From Truepera sp. bin119 (GTDB lineage: Bacteria; Deinococcota; Deinococci; Deinococcales; Trueperaceae), in the NCBI GenBank assembly GCA_002239005.1, contig MPNL01000035.1:1-34604 (forward strand): a stretch of 34,604 nucleotides of DNA, read 5' to 3'. Every line of letters begins with the position of its first letter. The stretch's first letter is position 1. Positions 23,493-32,629 of this stretch are shown one piece after another. The notes beneath the pieces are model-generated. The model was not told the origin of the DNA. It did not search any database and was given only the letters and a program-made list of their open reading frames with translations. The translations under genes were made by a program, and so were the position numbers.

Positions 23493-24785
23493 ATGAACAC
23501 CGATCCTCGGGGGGAACACAGCACCTTGACCGCTAGCCCAAGACCGATCAGCTACGCCGAACTGATTCGGACCAATCGCAACTACCGGTACCTGTGGCTC
23601 GGGCAAATCGTCAGCCTGTTGGGGGACTGGTTCAACCTGATCGCCTCGGCCACCCTGATCGCCCTGCTGACCGAATCGGGACTGGCCGTCGGCAGCCTGT
23701 TCGTGGTACGCATGCTGGCACCCTTCCTAGTCAGCCCCATCGCCGGGGTGGTGGCCGATCGTTTCAACCGCAAGCACATCCTGATTGCCACCGACCTCGG
23801 TCGGGCACTGACACTTCTAGCCTTCCTGCTGATCCGCGATCCCGGTGACATCTGGCTCCTGTACATCCTTACCGGCGTCCAGATGGGGATCAGCGGTTTC
23901 TTCACTCCGACCCGCACAGCCATCCTTCCCGACCTGGTGTCCGGCCCGGAGCTGGGTGCCGCCAACGCCCTGAGCAATGCCACTTGGTCAGCGATGCTGT
24001 CACTGGGTGCCGCCCTCGGCGGCATCGTCTCCGGGGTATGGGGTGTCTACCCCGCCTTCGTCATCGACAGCCTGACCTTTCTCATATCAGGACTGTTCAT
24101 CCTCCAGATCCGCATAGCGCCGACTCTGAACCCCGGGGCGCTAGCCCACCCGCTCCGGGCAGCCCTGACGAAGTACCTAGAGGGTCTCGCCTACCTGCGC
24201 CACAACCTCACCATCCTGGTGACGACGCTGCACAAGGCAATGATCGGCTTGATGGCCGGCTCGACCTTTGAGATCGTTCAGGTCTCGATTGCAGAGGAGG
24301 TCTTCACCGTCGGTGCCGGCGGCAGCCTCAGCCTCGGCTTCATGTTCATGATGACAGGCGTCGGCTCCGGCGTCGGCCCGATCCTGGCCCGGGTCTTCAC
24401 GGGCGACACCAATCACAGGCTCAGCCTCGCCATCGTCTTAGGCTACGGCACGATGGCGGTGGGGTACCTGATCGTCTACCCGCTTACCAGTTTCGTGGCC
24501 ACACTGTTCGGCATCCTGCTGCGAGGTCTCGGCGGCGGCGTGGTCTGGGCGTTCTCATCCCAACTCCTCCTCCAGCAGGTTCCCGGGCAGGTAAGGGGGC
24601 GCGTGTTCGCCACCGAGTTCGCCTTTTTCATGCTGGCCGCCTCGGTCGGAGCCTTCACCGTGGGTCGGGCTCTCGACGCATTTTCGATCTCGAGTGTGAT
24701 CGGCGGGCTCGCCGCACTAGTCCTGGTTCCAGGAAGCCTGTGGGCACTGTGGGTAGCCAGGCAGGCGCGAGGAGAGGTTCGGTGA
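23493..24785 (+). CDS. MFS transporter, enterobactin-exporter (MFS_3) type
   Basis: The 430-residue membrane protein has about twelve hydrophobic segments. Family features are YRYLWLGQIVSLLGDWFNLIA at the N-terminus, the loop 2-3 motif GVVADRFNRKHILIATDLGRA (shortened here) with G..ADR..R, then GISGFFTPTRTAILPDLV and GAANALSNATWSAMLSLGAALGG. This is the multidrug/siderophore-exporter-like subgroup of the major facilitator superfamily, which exports small molecules using the proton gradient. The substrate cannot be told. No Shine-Dalgarno precedes the ATG at 23493; instead a perfect palindrome ends eight bases before it. An alternative ATG is not close. It is a single gene. Confidence 0.88.
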   Translation: MNTDPRGEHSTLTASPRPISYAELIRTNRNYRYLWLGQIVSLLGDWFNLIASATLIALLTESGLAVGSLFVVRMLAPFLVSPIAGVVADRFNRKHILIATDLGRALTLLAFLLIRDPGDIWLLYILTGVQMGISGFFTPTRTAILPDLVSGPELGAANALSNATWSAMLSLGAALGGIVSGVWGVYPAFVIDSLTFLISGLFILQIRIAPTLNPGALAHPLRAALTKYLEGLAYLRHNLTILVTTLHKAMIGLMAGSTFEIVQVSIAEEVFTVGAGGSLSLGFMFMMTGVGSGVGPILARVFTGDTNHRLSLAIVLGYGTMAVGYLIVYPLTSFVATLFGILLRGLGGGVVWAFSSQLLLQQVPGQVRGRVFATEFAFFMLAASVGAFTVGRALDAFSISSVIGGLAALVLVPGSLWALWVARQARGEVR

Positions 24786-25135
24786 CAGCTGGGAGATCTT
24801 TGGCGAGCACCTGCGCCCCCGCTCAGATTACGCAATCTGCCAGCAACCCTTCCCCCTGCAAGAGGGGCACTAGTACATTAGTAGTCGTAATCGATCCTGA
24901 AAGAGCCGGTTGGTCAATCCGCTAGTGACGCTGCTGAGCTACCTTCATCCAAGCTTCGGCAAAACTGCGACATAGGGCACATATCGTCATGCCTTGTTAG
25001 CGATGCCCGCGTCCCCGTTCTTGTAGCTCCCCCAATGGCCTCCAGACCCACTATGAAATACGACCTGCTACCAACCCCCGAGCTTGCCGATGATGAGGCG
25101 ACCGCTGTTCGAATGACCTGATGCATTTCGTCAAT
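24786..25135. other. intergenic stretch between convergent genes, nothing recognised
   Basis: The 350 bases between the MFS and PfkB genes are richer in A and T than their neighbours (for example around 24860-24900) and hold no supported gene, hairpin with T-run, or RNA gene. Confidence 0.4.
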
Positions 25136-26080
25136 TCAGCACTGCTCGCCCTTATAGGGAATCAGTGAGATCTCTGTGCAGAAGCGCTCGACATCGGCTG
25201 GGTCGAAGTCAGCGGTGCGGGGGGAGAGGAGCACCGCAGCGGCGATGGCAAATCCCAACTCGATTCCCTCCTCGACCGGATAGCCCCCCGACACCGACGT
25301 CGCCAAGCCCGCCAGCACACCGTCTCCCGCTCCCGCAGAGTTCACCACTTCGACCTTGAGCGGCGGAATGTGATAGGTCCGTTCCGGGAGGATCGCCAGC
25401 CCCCCCCACTCGCCGAGTGAGAGGATAGGGGAGGTGCCGTGGCGCCGCTTGAGCTCAAGGCCCGCCGAGAATGCTGCCTCCACAGTCCGTAGGGGGTGGC
25501 CCACCAAGGCCTCAAGTTCAGGCAGGTTGGGCTTCACGAAGGTCGGGCCGGCCTTGAGACCGGATGACAGGAACGGCTCGCTGGCGTCAAAGACGACGGG
25601 CACGCCCTGAGCACGGGCCATGCTGATAAGATCGATGTAAAGTGAAGGGGGCAGCCCGCCGGGCAGGGTGCCAGCGAGGACGACACAAGTGGCCCGCCCC
25701 AGAGCGGCTCGGTAGCGCGGCAGGAGCGCGCGCACGTGCTTCTCTTCGACGTGCAGTGTCGGGGCGGTGTAGGTCACCTGGCCAACCCCATCCTGGTCGA
25801 TGATCACAACGTTGCGGCGCGACTCGCCACCCACCGCAACGAAATCGGTCTCCACGCCGCGCTCGTGCAGCATCTCCGTAATCCGCTCGCCGTTGCGCCC
25901 AGCGATGAAACCCAGCGCGAGGCTCGGTACACCGAGCTTGCCCAGGATCCAAGAGACATCCGTACCCTTACCCCCCATGCTCTCGTAGGTGCGCGACGCC
26001 CGGACGGTGTCTTCCCGCGCCAGGGTGGGCACGAATAGAATCTGATCGAGAGAGGTGTTGCCGGTAAAAGTGACGATCAC
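25136..26080 (-). CDS. PfkB-family sugar kinase (1-phosphofructokinase/tagatose-6-phosphate kinase type)
   Basis: The 314-residue ribokinase-like enzyme phosphorylates a sugar or sugar phosphate with ATP. Both PfkB signatures are present: GGKGTDVSWILGKLG near residues 36-50 and VNSAGAGDGVLAGLA near 250-264 with the catalytic Asp in GAGD. TGNTSLDQILFVP at the start and VVLAGTLPGGLP are typical of the LacC/FruK branch. It follows the class II aldolase by only 10 bases on the same strand, so the two form one operon and likely one pathway. The GTG at 26080 is chosen because earlier codons lie inside the aldolase gene. No Shine-Dalgarno is visible, so translation probably depends on coupling. Confidence 0.85.
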   Translation of the reverse strand: MIVTFTGNTSLDQILFVPTLAREDTVRASRTYESMGGKGTDVSWILGKLGVPSLALGFIAGRNGERITEMLHERGVETDFVAVGGESRRNVVIIDQDGVGQVTYTAPTLHVEEKHVRALLPRYRAALGRATCVVLAGTLPGGLPPSLYIDLISMARAQGVPVVFDASEPFLSSGLKAGPTFVKPNLPELEALVGHPLRTVEAAFSAGLELKRRHGTSPILSLGEWGGLAILPERTYHIPPLKVEVVNSAGAGDGVLAGLATSVSGGYPVEEGIELGFAIAAAVLLSPRTADFDPADVERFCTEISLIPYKGEQC

Positions 26081-26090
26081 ATTGCGGCAG

Positions 26091-26759
26091 CTAGTGTTCC
26101 TTGCCAGAGGCCTCGACCGACCCCAGCAGGGCCCGGCGCTTCTCCTCGACCCGCTCACCCTGACCGCTCATCCGGGCGAGCAGGATAGTGCGCGCATTGG
26201 TGTCTATGCGTTCCACCGCATCGAAGGCAGCGTCGAGATCTTTGCCCATGAGGAATAGCCCGTGCCAGGGCGCGATCACCCCGTAGGCCTGCTCCCGGAC
26301 TTTGACCTCCTGGCCGCGGATCCCGGCCGCCACGTTCTCTGCAAGTTCGGGGCTGTGCGCCGGAGCGTAGGGGACGCAGCGGATCTCGCCGAACTTCAGG
26401 TTGGCCTCCAATACCGGGGGCACCGGCTCCTCGAGCGCGGCAAACACCAGCAGGTTCCTCGGGTGGGCGTGGATCACGGCAGTACCATAGTCGCAGAACT
26501 CCTCGTGGAGCCTGAGGTGGACGTTCGCCTCCCGGGAGATCTGCCCCTCACCCTCCAGTTTCTCTCCGTCCATACCTACCACCAGCACCCGGTCCGGCTC
26601 GAGCCGCCACTGCCGCTTGCCGCCGCTATAGCTCGGCGACATACAAAGCACGTCGCCGACCCGCATGCTGATGTTGCCCCCCGCCGCGTCGGTGAGCCTC
26701 CGCTCGAAGAGCAACCCGCCGATCCTGGCAATGTGATCCCTCGCCGTCGCAATGTTCAT
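26091..26759 (-). CDS. class II aldolase/adducin-family protein (fuculose-phosphate aldolase type)
   Basis: The 222-residue enzyme has the zinc site of the family: H-x-H in AVIHAHPRNLLVFAA (about residues 96-110) and a later His in GVIAPWHGLFLMGKDLDAA. The phosphate-binding part GGNISMRVGD near residues 26-35 and the acidic EGQISREANVHLRLHEE with the catalytic Glu are also present. Such enzymes split ketose 1-phosphates into dihydroxyacetone phosphate and an aldehyde, or epimerise pentose phosphates. With the PfkB kinase 10 bases downstream a two-step sugar route is likely. The ATG at 26759 is chosen on family length; the frame runs back to 26810, and a TTTAAT -10-like box lies near 26779-26784 in between. 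Confidence 0.85.
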   Translation of the reverse strand: MNIATARDHIARIGGLLFERRLTDAAGGNISMRVGDVLCMSPSYSGGKRQWRLEPDRVLVVGMDGEKLEGEGQISREANVHLRLHEEFCDYGTAVIHAHPRNLLVFAALEEPVPPVLEANLKFGEIRCVPYAPAHSPELAENVAAGIRGQEVKVREQAYGVIAPWHGLFLMGKDLDAAFDAVERIDTNARTILLARMSGQGERVEEKRRALLGSVEASGKEH

Positions 26760-26834
26760 TTCCGCTTCGCTCACCCCTGGATTAAACACCAGGATGCTAT
26801 GTGGAAACAAGAACTAGGCTGCGATACCGAGAGC

Positions 26835-27608
26835 TTACGAATACACCTGCGGGAAGTGCTCCCCTTGCACCTTCTCCCCGCCAGCCGCCTCGATCAGGTG
26901 CTTGATCACATGCTCCCCGCTCCCCACGAACCGGGTGTCCTCTGTCATGTAGTGAATCGCTAACGCCCGCCTCGGTCAACCACTCGCGTTCGCATGCGAC
27001 CCGTGCCAGGTTAGCGCATGATGGAAGTGGACCTCCCCCTTACTTCACCGGGCAAGGAACTGCCTCGACCCTGTGGCTCTGGTAGCTGTCGGGCAGCGAG
27101 CCGTAGTCTGGAACGGTGTTCAGGAAGTCAATGGCGTCACCCCACAGGTGCAAGCCCGGCACCATGCTCATGCAGCCGTTTTCGTAATCGACATCGTCGA
27201 GAGCGATCCAAGCGGATACTTCGGTCACCGGTTCGATGACCGGCCACAACGGAACGTCCTAGTGCCCACCACCCCGCCGATCCGGGGAACTTGTACCGGA
27301 TCTGGCACGACCAGATCCAGAGTTCTCTAGCGCCGGTGAGTTGGGCTATAGCCCAGGAAACCTCCGGGTTGGCAACAAGGTGTCTGCAGATTCGCTGACC
27401 TGCCAGATGGATGATCTGGCAGAAGTGCTTCCCCTCCTCACTCGTCCCGCTCTAGCGGATGACTGCGGGTTGGAGGATGTCGGTCGCGCTGTGCGATGAT
27501 GCGCATAACCTCGCTGCACAACTCCTCGACGGTGGCGTCGTCGAGGAGCATACCACCGTTGAGGAATCCGTTGGTTTTCAGCTCCCCGACCTGCCGATCA
27601 GACAACAT
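26835..27608 (-). pseudogene. decayed phytanoyl-CoA dioxygenase (PhyH)-family gene
   Basis: The gene can be followed from an ATG at 27608, with GAGG six bases before it, to a TAA at 26835: about 257 residues, the full length of the family. In order: MLSDRQVGELKTNGFLNGG, a frameshift between about 27490 and 27430, GKHFCQIIHLAGQRICRHLV, LWIWSCQIRYKFPGSAGWW, a one-base shift, then H-stop-D where the Fe-binding H-x-D is expected (TAG at 27261-27259). VSAWIALDDVDYENGCMSMV and PGLHLWGD follow, a TAA and shift at 27042, HFHHALTWHGSHANASG with the distal His, a TGA at 26978, and YMTEDTRFVGSGEHVIKHL. It was an Fe(II)/2-oxoglutarate oxygenase and can no longer be made. With about five lesions it is true decay, not a reading error. 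Confidence 0.82.
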
Positions 27609-27732
27609 GGCGCACCTCTACTCAGGGCAGTCTTGCCGGACGACTTCACGCCGGTCCGGCGGGCCATGCATAGCACAAAGCAGATTTCGCCGATCCTCCT
27701 CCGCCTCACCTCACCTCGATGACGATTTCCCT

Positions 27733-30700
27733 TCACTTCCCAAAAATGTTCGGTAACTCCTCGAGTGTCACCAGCACCTCCCGTGGTTTGCTGCCCACGT
27801 GTGCCCCCACCACCCCGAGCGCTTCGAGCGAATCCATCAACTTTCCAGCGCGGGCGTGGCCCACCTGGAGTCGGCGCTGGAGCCGGGAGACCGACGCCTG
27901 CCCTTCCGTAATTGCCAACTCAGCGGCGATGCGAAGCTTGTCGTCGTTCCAGTCGATAAGCCCTTCACCCTCCCTCTCATGAAGCGAGGGAGAGTCGAAG
28001 TCGGTGCCGTAGGCCTCGACGAAGTCGTCGTCGAAATATTGACGCCGCATGAAGCTGGAGAGCTTGCCGATCTCCGCCTCGCTGATGAATGGGCCCTGGA
28101 GCCGGACGGGCTTGACCAGACCCGGCTGGTAGTAGAGCATATCGCCCATGCCGATAAGTCGCTCGGCACCCATGGTGTCTAGGATAGTCCTGGAATCGTG
28201 CCCGCTGGAGACCGCGAAGGCCATCCGAGCTGGGACGTTGACCTTAATCAGACTGGTGAGGATGTCGACCGAGGGTCGCTGCGTGGCAAGCACCAAGTGC
28301 ATACCGGTGGCGCGCGCCATCTGGGCGAGGCGCATGATGGCCGACTCGACCTCCTTGGGACTGGTAATCATCAGATCAGCCAACTCATCGATCACAATGA
28401 CGATGAATGGCATCCCCGGCAGGTCGAGGTCGCGGGCCTTCTCATTGTACTGATCTAAGTTCTTGGCACCGATCCTGCTCATCATCTTGTAGCGCCGCTC
28501 CATGTGGGCGACCGCCCCGAGGAGAACATCGGCGGCGGCGTTGGGGTTAGTCACCACCGACCTCAGCAGGTGGGGAATGCCATCGTAGGGAGTCAACTCG
28601 ACCATCTTGGGATCGATCATGAGGAAGCGGAGTTCGGTCGGCAGGAACCTGTAGAGAAGGCTGCCGATTAGGGTGTTGACCGCCACCGACTTGCCTGCAC
28701 CAGTCGAACCGGCAATCAGCAGGTGAGGCATCTTCACAAGGTCAGCGACCACCATCTCGCCGTCGATCGACTTGCCGAGGATCAGGGGTAACCTGGCCTT
28801 GCTGCGCCGGAAGCTCCCTGTCCCAGCCGCCTCCCTAAAGCGGATGAGATCGCGATTCGCGTTGGGCACCTCGAGACCGATCACACTCTTGCCAGGGATC
28901 GGCGCCTCGATACGAACCGAGCCCACAGCCATGGCTAGTGCCAGATCGTCGGAGAGGTTGGCAAAACGCGAGATCTTCTCACCCGGGGCCGGCTCGACCT
29001 CGAAGCGGGTAACGGTGGGACCCCGTACACTTGCAACCACACGCCCCTGGAGTTTGAAGTTCGCCAGAGTCGCGTCGATCTTCTGCATCTGGATCTGAAC
29101 CTCGCGTGCCAGCACGGCGGGGTCCTCGTCCGGGTCGGACATGGGATCAAGCAGATCGAGTTCGGGCAACTGGATCGGGATGCCACCTACATCGGAGCCC
29201 AACACCGCGAGTTCGGGCTCCTCCCCAGCGAGCTGCTCACTCAGGGGCATCTCAGCCTCCGGAACAGGGGTGAAGAGCCCCTCAGCGGTCATCTTGACAG
29301 CGGACACCTCCGCGTCCGCGACGGCGGGGTCTTCAGGACCCGTGGCCGCAGCGTGAGAAGCAGGTGTCTCGGTAGCCGTCGGGATCGGGGTCGGAAACAT
29401 CACCTCGTCCTCCTCAACCCCGTCGAGGAAGGTATCGAAGGCTGTGCTGAAGTTCGTCAGGGATCTCCCACCGGTCGCCTCGGAGGCCCTGGGGGTGTTG
29501 GCAGCCTCCCTTACGATCAACTCGATCGACTCGAGGTCCCGGTACGCCTCATCGAGCCGACTGAGGGCGGCGCGACCCTTCTCCTGGAGCCTGCGAGCAA
29601 GTCGATCGTCGAGGTCTCGAATCTCCTCGGCATCAGCGAACTCCCCGGAGAGCCGCAGCAGCTTGCCACTCAGCTCTCGCCAAGGCTCGAGGACACCGGC
29701 GTCGGCCTCAAGGTCATCAGCGTCGCTGACGATACGCTGGAACTGCTCGAGACGCTTACTATGATCGGCAAAGGCCCGTGCCAACGCTCGGGGGGACATC
29801 TCGGTGAGAGCAGCCCGAGCGGAGTCGCACTCGCGAGTCAGGCGCCGATGGCGTTCGGTGAGGGCGGTCAGATCGAGCGCCAGCGCCTTGCGCAGGCTGT
29901 CAAGCGGACGGGCAAGGCGGAGGGGATCGGCAAACGGATCCTCAAGCTGCGCCTTGAGCCTGCGCGCCCAAGTCTCGAAATCGGACACCCCTTCGATCCG
30001 GAATTGGTGAGCCATCTCCCCCACGCGGTCGCGGGCGAAGTGGCGAACTGCACTCTCCCAGGCGTCGAGATCGGCCTGTGCCTCCTTGAGCTGCCCGGAG
30101 CCGGCGTTACCCAGCCTGCCAAGTGTCCTCTGGACCGCCTTGCGCCAGCGATCGAGTTCTGCGCTTCCGGGGTAAAGACTGCCCAGGGCGATGAGATCCT
30201 GATCGAGGTCGCGCAGGGCACCCCTCAACAACGCCACGTCGGCGTGGAAGGTGGCGTGAGCCTTAGCCCGGCCGCGGATCTCCAGAGCAACCCTGAGGGC
30301 CTTCCTTACACCCAGGAAGAGCCGCACGAGTAGCGTCCGGGCGATTCGCGTCGGCACCCAACCGACGATCAGGTCGAGGCCGATCGTAACCAGGAAGAAG
30401 GTAGGTAGGTAGGCAAGGGCACCGGCGGCACCGGTCAGCACCGCCCTGAGGCCAGCACCCCAAGCACCGGTGGTTCCCGGCAGAGTAAGAACGGTGACGC
30501 TCCACAGACCGGCCGACAGAACCAGGTATCCGGAGAAGATGCGCGGCCAGTTGGGCGGATTGCGCCGGAGTAGAAAGAGGCCGCCTAAGATCAGGAGCGG
30601 CCAGGGTAGGGTATAAGTTGCCCATCCGAATCGCTCCAGCCCCAGAGAGCGGATCCGGGAACCCAACTCGCCGGTCGGCAGGCTGGGGAGCAGCACCCCC

Positions 30701-30795
30701 AAGGCGAAGATGCCAAGAGCCACCAGTGCCAGCCCGATCGCCTCAAGATCGGGCTGGCGAGAACGGCTATTTTTGCGCTTTCCACGACTCGCCAC
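27733..30795 (-). CDS. ftsK: DNA translocase FtsK with a long helical linker
   Basis: The 1020-residue membrane protein pumps chromosomal DNA through the division septum. Four hydrophobic segments lie within residues 18-160. Residues about 165-445 are a long helical, heptad-rich stretch (for example [20 protein letters not shown] and [20 protein letters not shown]), followed by an acidic, Pro/Ala-rich linker to about 565. The motor follows: Walker A GSTGAGKS at 696-703, Walker [13 protein letters not shown] with D803-E804, [17 protein letters not shown], and the C-terminal gamma winged helix ([20 protein letters not shown]) that reads KOPS-type sites. The linker is normally Pro/Gln-rich and disordered, so a long coiled coil is unusual. 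The start is a GTG at 30795, eight bases after TAGACT. It is a single gene. Confidence 0.93.
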   Translation of the reverse strand: MASRGKRKNSRSRQPDLEAIGLALVALGIFALGVLLPSLPTGELGSRIRSLGLERFGWATYTLPWPLLILGGLFLLRRNPPNWPRIFSGYLVLSAGLWSVTVLTLPGTTGAWGAGLRAVLTGAAGALAYLPTFFLVTIGLDLIVGWVPTRIARTLLVRLFLGVRKALRVALEIRGRAKAHATFHADVALLRGALRDLDQDLIALGSLYPGSAELDRWRKAVQRTLGRLGNAGSGQLKEAQADLDAWESAVRHFARDRVGEMAHQFRIEGVSDFETWARRLKAQLEDPFADPLRLARPLDSLRKALALDLTALTERHRRLTRECDSARAALTEMSPRALARAFADHSKRLEQFQRIVSDADDLEADAGVLEPWRELSGKLLRLSGEFADAEEIRDLDDRLARRLQEKGRAALSRLDEAYRDLESIELIVREAANTPRASEATGGRSLTNFSTAFDTFLDGVEEDEVMFPTPIPTATETPASHAAATGPEDPAVADAEVSAVKMTAEGLFTPVPEAEMPLSEQLAGEEPELAVLGSDVGGIPIQLPELDLLDPMSDPDEDPAVLAREVQIQMQKIDATLANFKLQGRVVASVRGPTVTRFEVEPAPGEKISRFANLSDDLALAMAVGSVRIEAPIPGKSVIGLEVPNANRDLIRFREAAGTGSFRRSKARLPLILGKSIDGEMVVADLVKMPHLLIAGSTGAGKSVAVNTLIGSLLYRFLPTELRFLMIDPKMVELTPYDGIPHLLRSVVTNPNAAADVLLGAVAHMERRYKMMSRIGAKNLDQYNEKARDLDLPGMPFIVIVIDELADLMITSPKEVESAIMRLAQMARATGMHLVLATQRPSVDILTSLIKVNVPARMAFAVSSGHDSRTILDTMGAERLIGMGDMLYYQPGLVKPVRLQGPFISEAEIGKLSSFMRRQYFDDDFVEAYGTDFDSPSLHEREGEGLIDWNDDKLRIAAELAITEGQASVSRLQRRLQVGHARAGKLMDSLEALGVVGAHVGSKPREVLVTLEELPNIFGK

Positions 30796-30803
30796 GTCCC
30801 CGC

Positions 30804-30809
30804 AGTCTA
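30804..30809 (-). promoter_or_regulatory. -10 box of ftsK, near-leaderless arrangement
   Basis: TAGACT (30809-30804) ends eight bases before the GTG at 30795. GGGG between them could act as a weak ribosome site. No clear -35 box. Confidence 0.5.
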
Positions 30810-30865
30810 TCGTGCCCCCCTGAAGACCAGAAGAGAAGTAAGGGACATCTGGTTATGTCCGGGGG

Positions 30866-32107
30866 TTAGGTCGGCTTACCTCCCCGTTCCTGCAACCCCG
30901 CCCCTCCGTTCTCGCTTCCGGGCGGCGTCTCCACCTGGTATGGCGGGCGGGTCAGAAGGTACTCCTCTAAGAGCACCTTCACTAGCGCTACCACCGGGAC
31001 AGCCAGTAGGGCCCCGACGAGCCCGAGCAGCCCGAGGCCAGCAACGATGGCTAGCAGTACTGTGACGGGGTGGAGCCTGACGCTCCGCGACAGGATCAGC
31101 GGAGACAGGAGATTGCCCTCAATCTGATTGGCCGCGATGAAGACCAGGATGGCGAGCACGGCGGTGAACGGGCTCACGGTAATGCCGAACAGCACCGCCG
31201 GCACCACCCCGATGATCGGTCCCAGGTAGGGAACCAAGTTGAAGATGGCGGCCAAGAAGCTGATCGCAAGCGCCAGCGGCACCCCCGCCAGCGACAGCCC
31301 GACCCAGATCATAAAGCCGAGCAGGGTGGTGATCAGGAGCTGACCCCTTAGGTAACCGCCCACCGCCCGGTCAACCTTGCCTGCAAGGTCTCCATAGAGG
31401 GGCCGCCAGCGCACGGGGATGAAGCGGCGGAAGTTAGCTGTAAAGCGGGGGAAGTCGTAGAGGAAGTAGGCGCTTGTCACAACGATAAGGAACCCCTGGA
31501 GAGTGGTCGAGACGATGCTGGTGGCACCGGTCAGCAGGACGCCGGGACCGTCCGTGATGAGCCTCTCTAGCACGCTGTTGACACCCTCGGCTGCACGCTC
31601 GAGGATACCGAGTAGCTGCCGCTGCACCTGCTCGCTCACCTGCTCATTGGAGGTCTCCAATCCGAACCGATCTGACAGGAAGGCGGGCAACCGCTCGATC
31701 AGCCCGGTGAACCAGGCGGAGACGTTTCCGATCTGGGCGCTGATGTTGTCGAAGGCCATGGGAAGCAGACTGACAAAGCGTCCGGTATCGATCACCACCC
31801 TGGTGATCAAGAACGACCCCAGAACGAAGAGCAAGAGCAGGAGGATGTAGACGAGCACCACGGCCAGGGATCGGCGGATACGGAGCCGGACGAGCGCCTC
31901 GACCAGGGGGTTGAGGATATAGGCGATGACAAAACCGATCAGGCCGATCTGGAGCGCGAAGGCGTAGCTCTGGCGGAACTGCCAGAGCGCCATGACCACA
32001 AACACGGTGAGGGTCACATAGGTGAAGGCCCGAACCCATACTCTCCCCCAGACCACCTCGAGTGCGGTGATCTGGTGCTTTTCAGGTCCCTCACGTTGGT
32101 CGGACAC
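30866..32107 (-). CDS. AI-2E family membrane transporter (PerM/TqsA type)
   Basis: The 413-residue protein has about eight hydrophobic segments in the family pattern: two pairs at the N-terminus, a large soluble middle with amphipathic helices (about 110-210), then the conserved GYLRGQLLITTLLGFMIWVG, FLAAIFNLVPYLGPIIGVVP and IAANQIEGNLLSPLILSRSV of the AI-2E exporter family. Members export quorum-signal AI-2, or serve as general permeases and Na+(Li+)/H+ antiporters; the function here is open. It starts with a GTG at 32107 two bases after the stop of a 34-residue membrane peptide gene (TGATCGTG), so translation is coupled. The frame continues upstream to 32227, but that part overlaps the peptide gene. 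Confidence 0.88.
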   Translation of the reverse strand: MSDQREGPEKHQITALEVVWGRVWVRAFTYVTLTVFVVMALWQFRQSYAFALQIGLIGFVIAYILNPLVEALVRLRIRRSLAVVLVYILLLLLFVLGSFLITRVVIDTGRFVSLLPMAFDNISAQIGNVSAWFTGLIERLPAFLSDRFGLETSNEQVSEQVQRQLLGILERAAEGVNSVLERLITDGPGVLLTGATSIVSTTLQGFLIVVTSAYFLYDFPRFTANFRRFIPVRWRPLYGDLAGKVDRAVGGYLRGQLLITTLLGFMIWVGLSLAGVPLALAISFLAAIFNLVPYLGPIIGVVPAVLFGITVSPFTAVLAILVFIAANQIEGNLLSPLILSRSVRLHPVTVLLAIVAGLGLLGLVGALLAVPVVALVKVLLEEYLLTRPPYQVETPPGSENGGAGLQERGGKPT

Positions 32108-32109
32108 GA

Positions 32110-32214
32110 TCAGGGCCCCACGAACAGCCGGGCGGCACCGGTCATCCCTATTCCGTACAGCAGAAGGATCGTCAGCAGAATCCAGCCCAAACCTACTCGC
32201 CTCAGCCGATTCAT
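32110..32214 (-). CDS. 34-residue membrane peptide translated ahead of the AI-2E gene
   Basis: The frame MNRLRRVGLGWILLTILLLY, then GIGMTGAARLFVGP, is one positively charged N-terminus plus one transmembrane helix. GGAGG lies six bases before the ATG at 32214, the best ribosome site in this part of the window, and the stop lies two bases before the GTG of the AI-2E gene. It may be a true micro-protein of the transporter or a leader peptide that controls its translation. I know no family for it. Confidence 0.6.
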   Translation of the reverse strand: MNRLRRVGLGWILLTILLLYGIGMTGAARLFVGP

Positions 32215-32246
32215 GGGCAGCCTCCACAGCGAGGTGTCACACCAGA

Positions 32247-32255
32247 AGTGTAACA
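32247..32255 (-). promoter_or_regulatory. extended -10 promoter of the peptide/AI-2E operon
   Basis: The minus strand reads TGTTACACT (32255-32247), an extended -10 element (TG-n-TACACT) 32 bases before the ATG at 32214. The same element recurs before rpmB. It lies inside a partial inverted repeat GTTACAC...GTGTGAC. Confidence 0.5.
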
Positions 32256-32321
32256 GGGGCTCAGGGCAGCGACCGGGCACCCTCCGAGAACACCACGCGA
32301 CCCCCCTCCCGGCTAGGGATG

Positions 32322-32549
32322 CTACGCCGCTAGCGTCTTCCCCTGACGGATACAGGAGGTACACACCCGCAGGGTGCGGGCGTGGCCACCGCGCCAGACC
32401 TTCACCCTTTGGAGGTTGGGGTACTTCCAGGTCTTGGTAATGCCGGTGGTCTTTTTGCCAACCCCGCCCTCGCGTTTGGCCTTACCGCTCTGCACGAGCT
32501 TGTTGCGAACGATCGGCCTCTTGCCACAAACCGCACACACTTTCGCCAT
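32322..32549 (-). CDS. rpmB: 50S ribosomal protein L28
   Basis: The 75-residue protein is a basic component of the large ribosomal subunit. It begins [20 protein letters not shown] and ends [16 protein letters not shown]. The CAVC...CTSC pairs are the four zinc-binding cysteines of the C+ form of L28, consistent with zinc sufficiency. The ATG at 32549 is preceded by GAGGTG; the open frame to 32591 adds an N-terminus not found in L28. It has its own strong promoter and is a single gene. Confidence 0.95.
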   Translation of the reverse strand: MAKVCAVCGKRPIVRNKLVQSGKAKREGGVGKKTTGITKTWKYPNLQRVKVWRGGHARTLRVCTSCIRQGKTLAA

Positions 32550-32600
32550 AGTCAACACCTCGGAAGCGCTCCTCAGGGCGCGAAAGAGCAAAGCCTTCCG

Positions 32601-32629
32601 AGTGTAGCACAGGGACAGGAAGGGTGCAA
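32601..32629 (-). promoter_or_regulatory. strong sigma-70-type promoter of rpmB
   Basis: TTGCAC (32629-32624), 17 bases, TACACT (32606-32601) with TG one base before the -10 box (extended -10). This is the best -35/-10 pair in the window, as expected for a ribosomal protein gene. Confidence 0.7.

Noticed and set aside
25100-25120. GTTCGAAT resembling a tRNA T-loop.
   Set aside because: No acceptor, D- or anticodon stem can be folded around it. No tRNA is seen elsewhere in the window.
26262-26963. A 233-codon plus-strand frame opposite the class II aldolase and PhyH relic.
   Set aside because: The minus strand contains the aldolase metal site and family motifs; this is a shadow.
29353-30333. 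A 326-codon plus-strand frame opposite ftsK.
   Set aside because: It lies wholly within the long GC-rich helical part of ftsK, on the other strand. Long shadow frames are common in such DNA.
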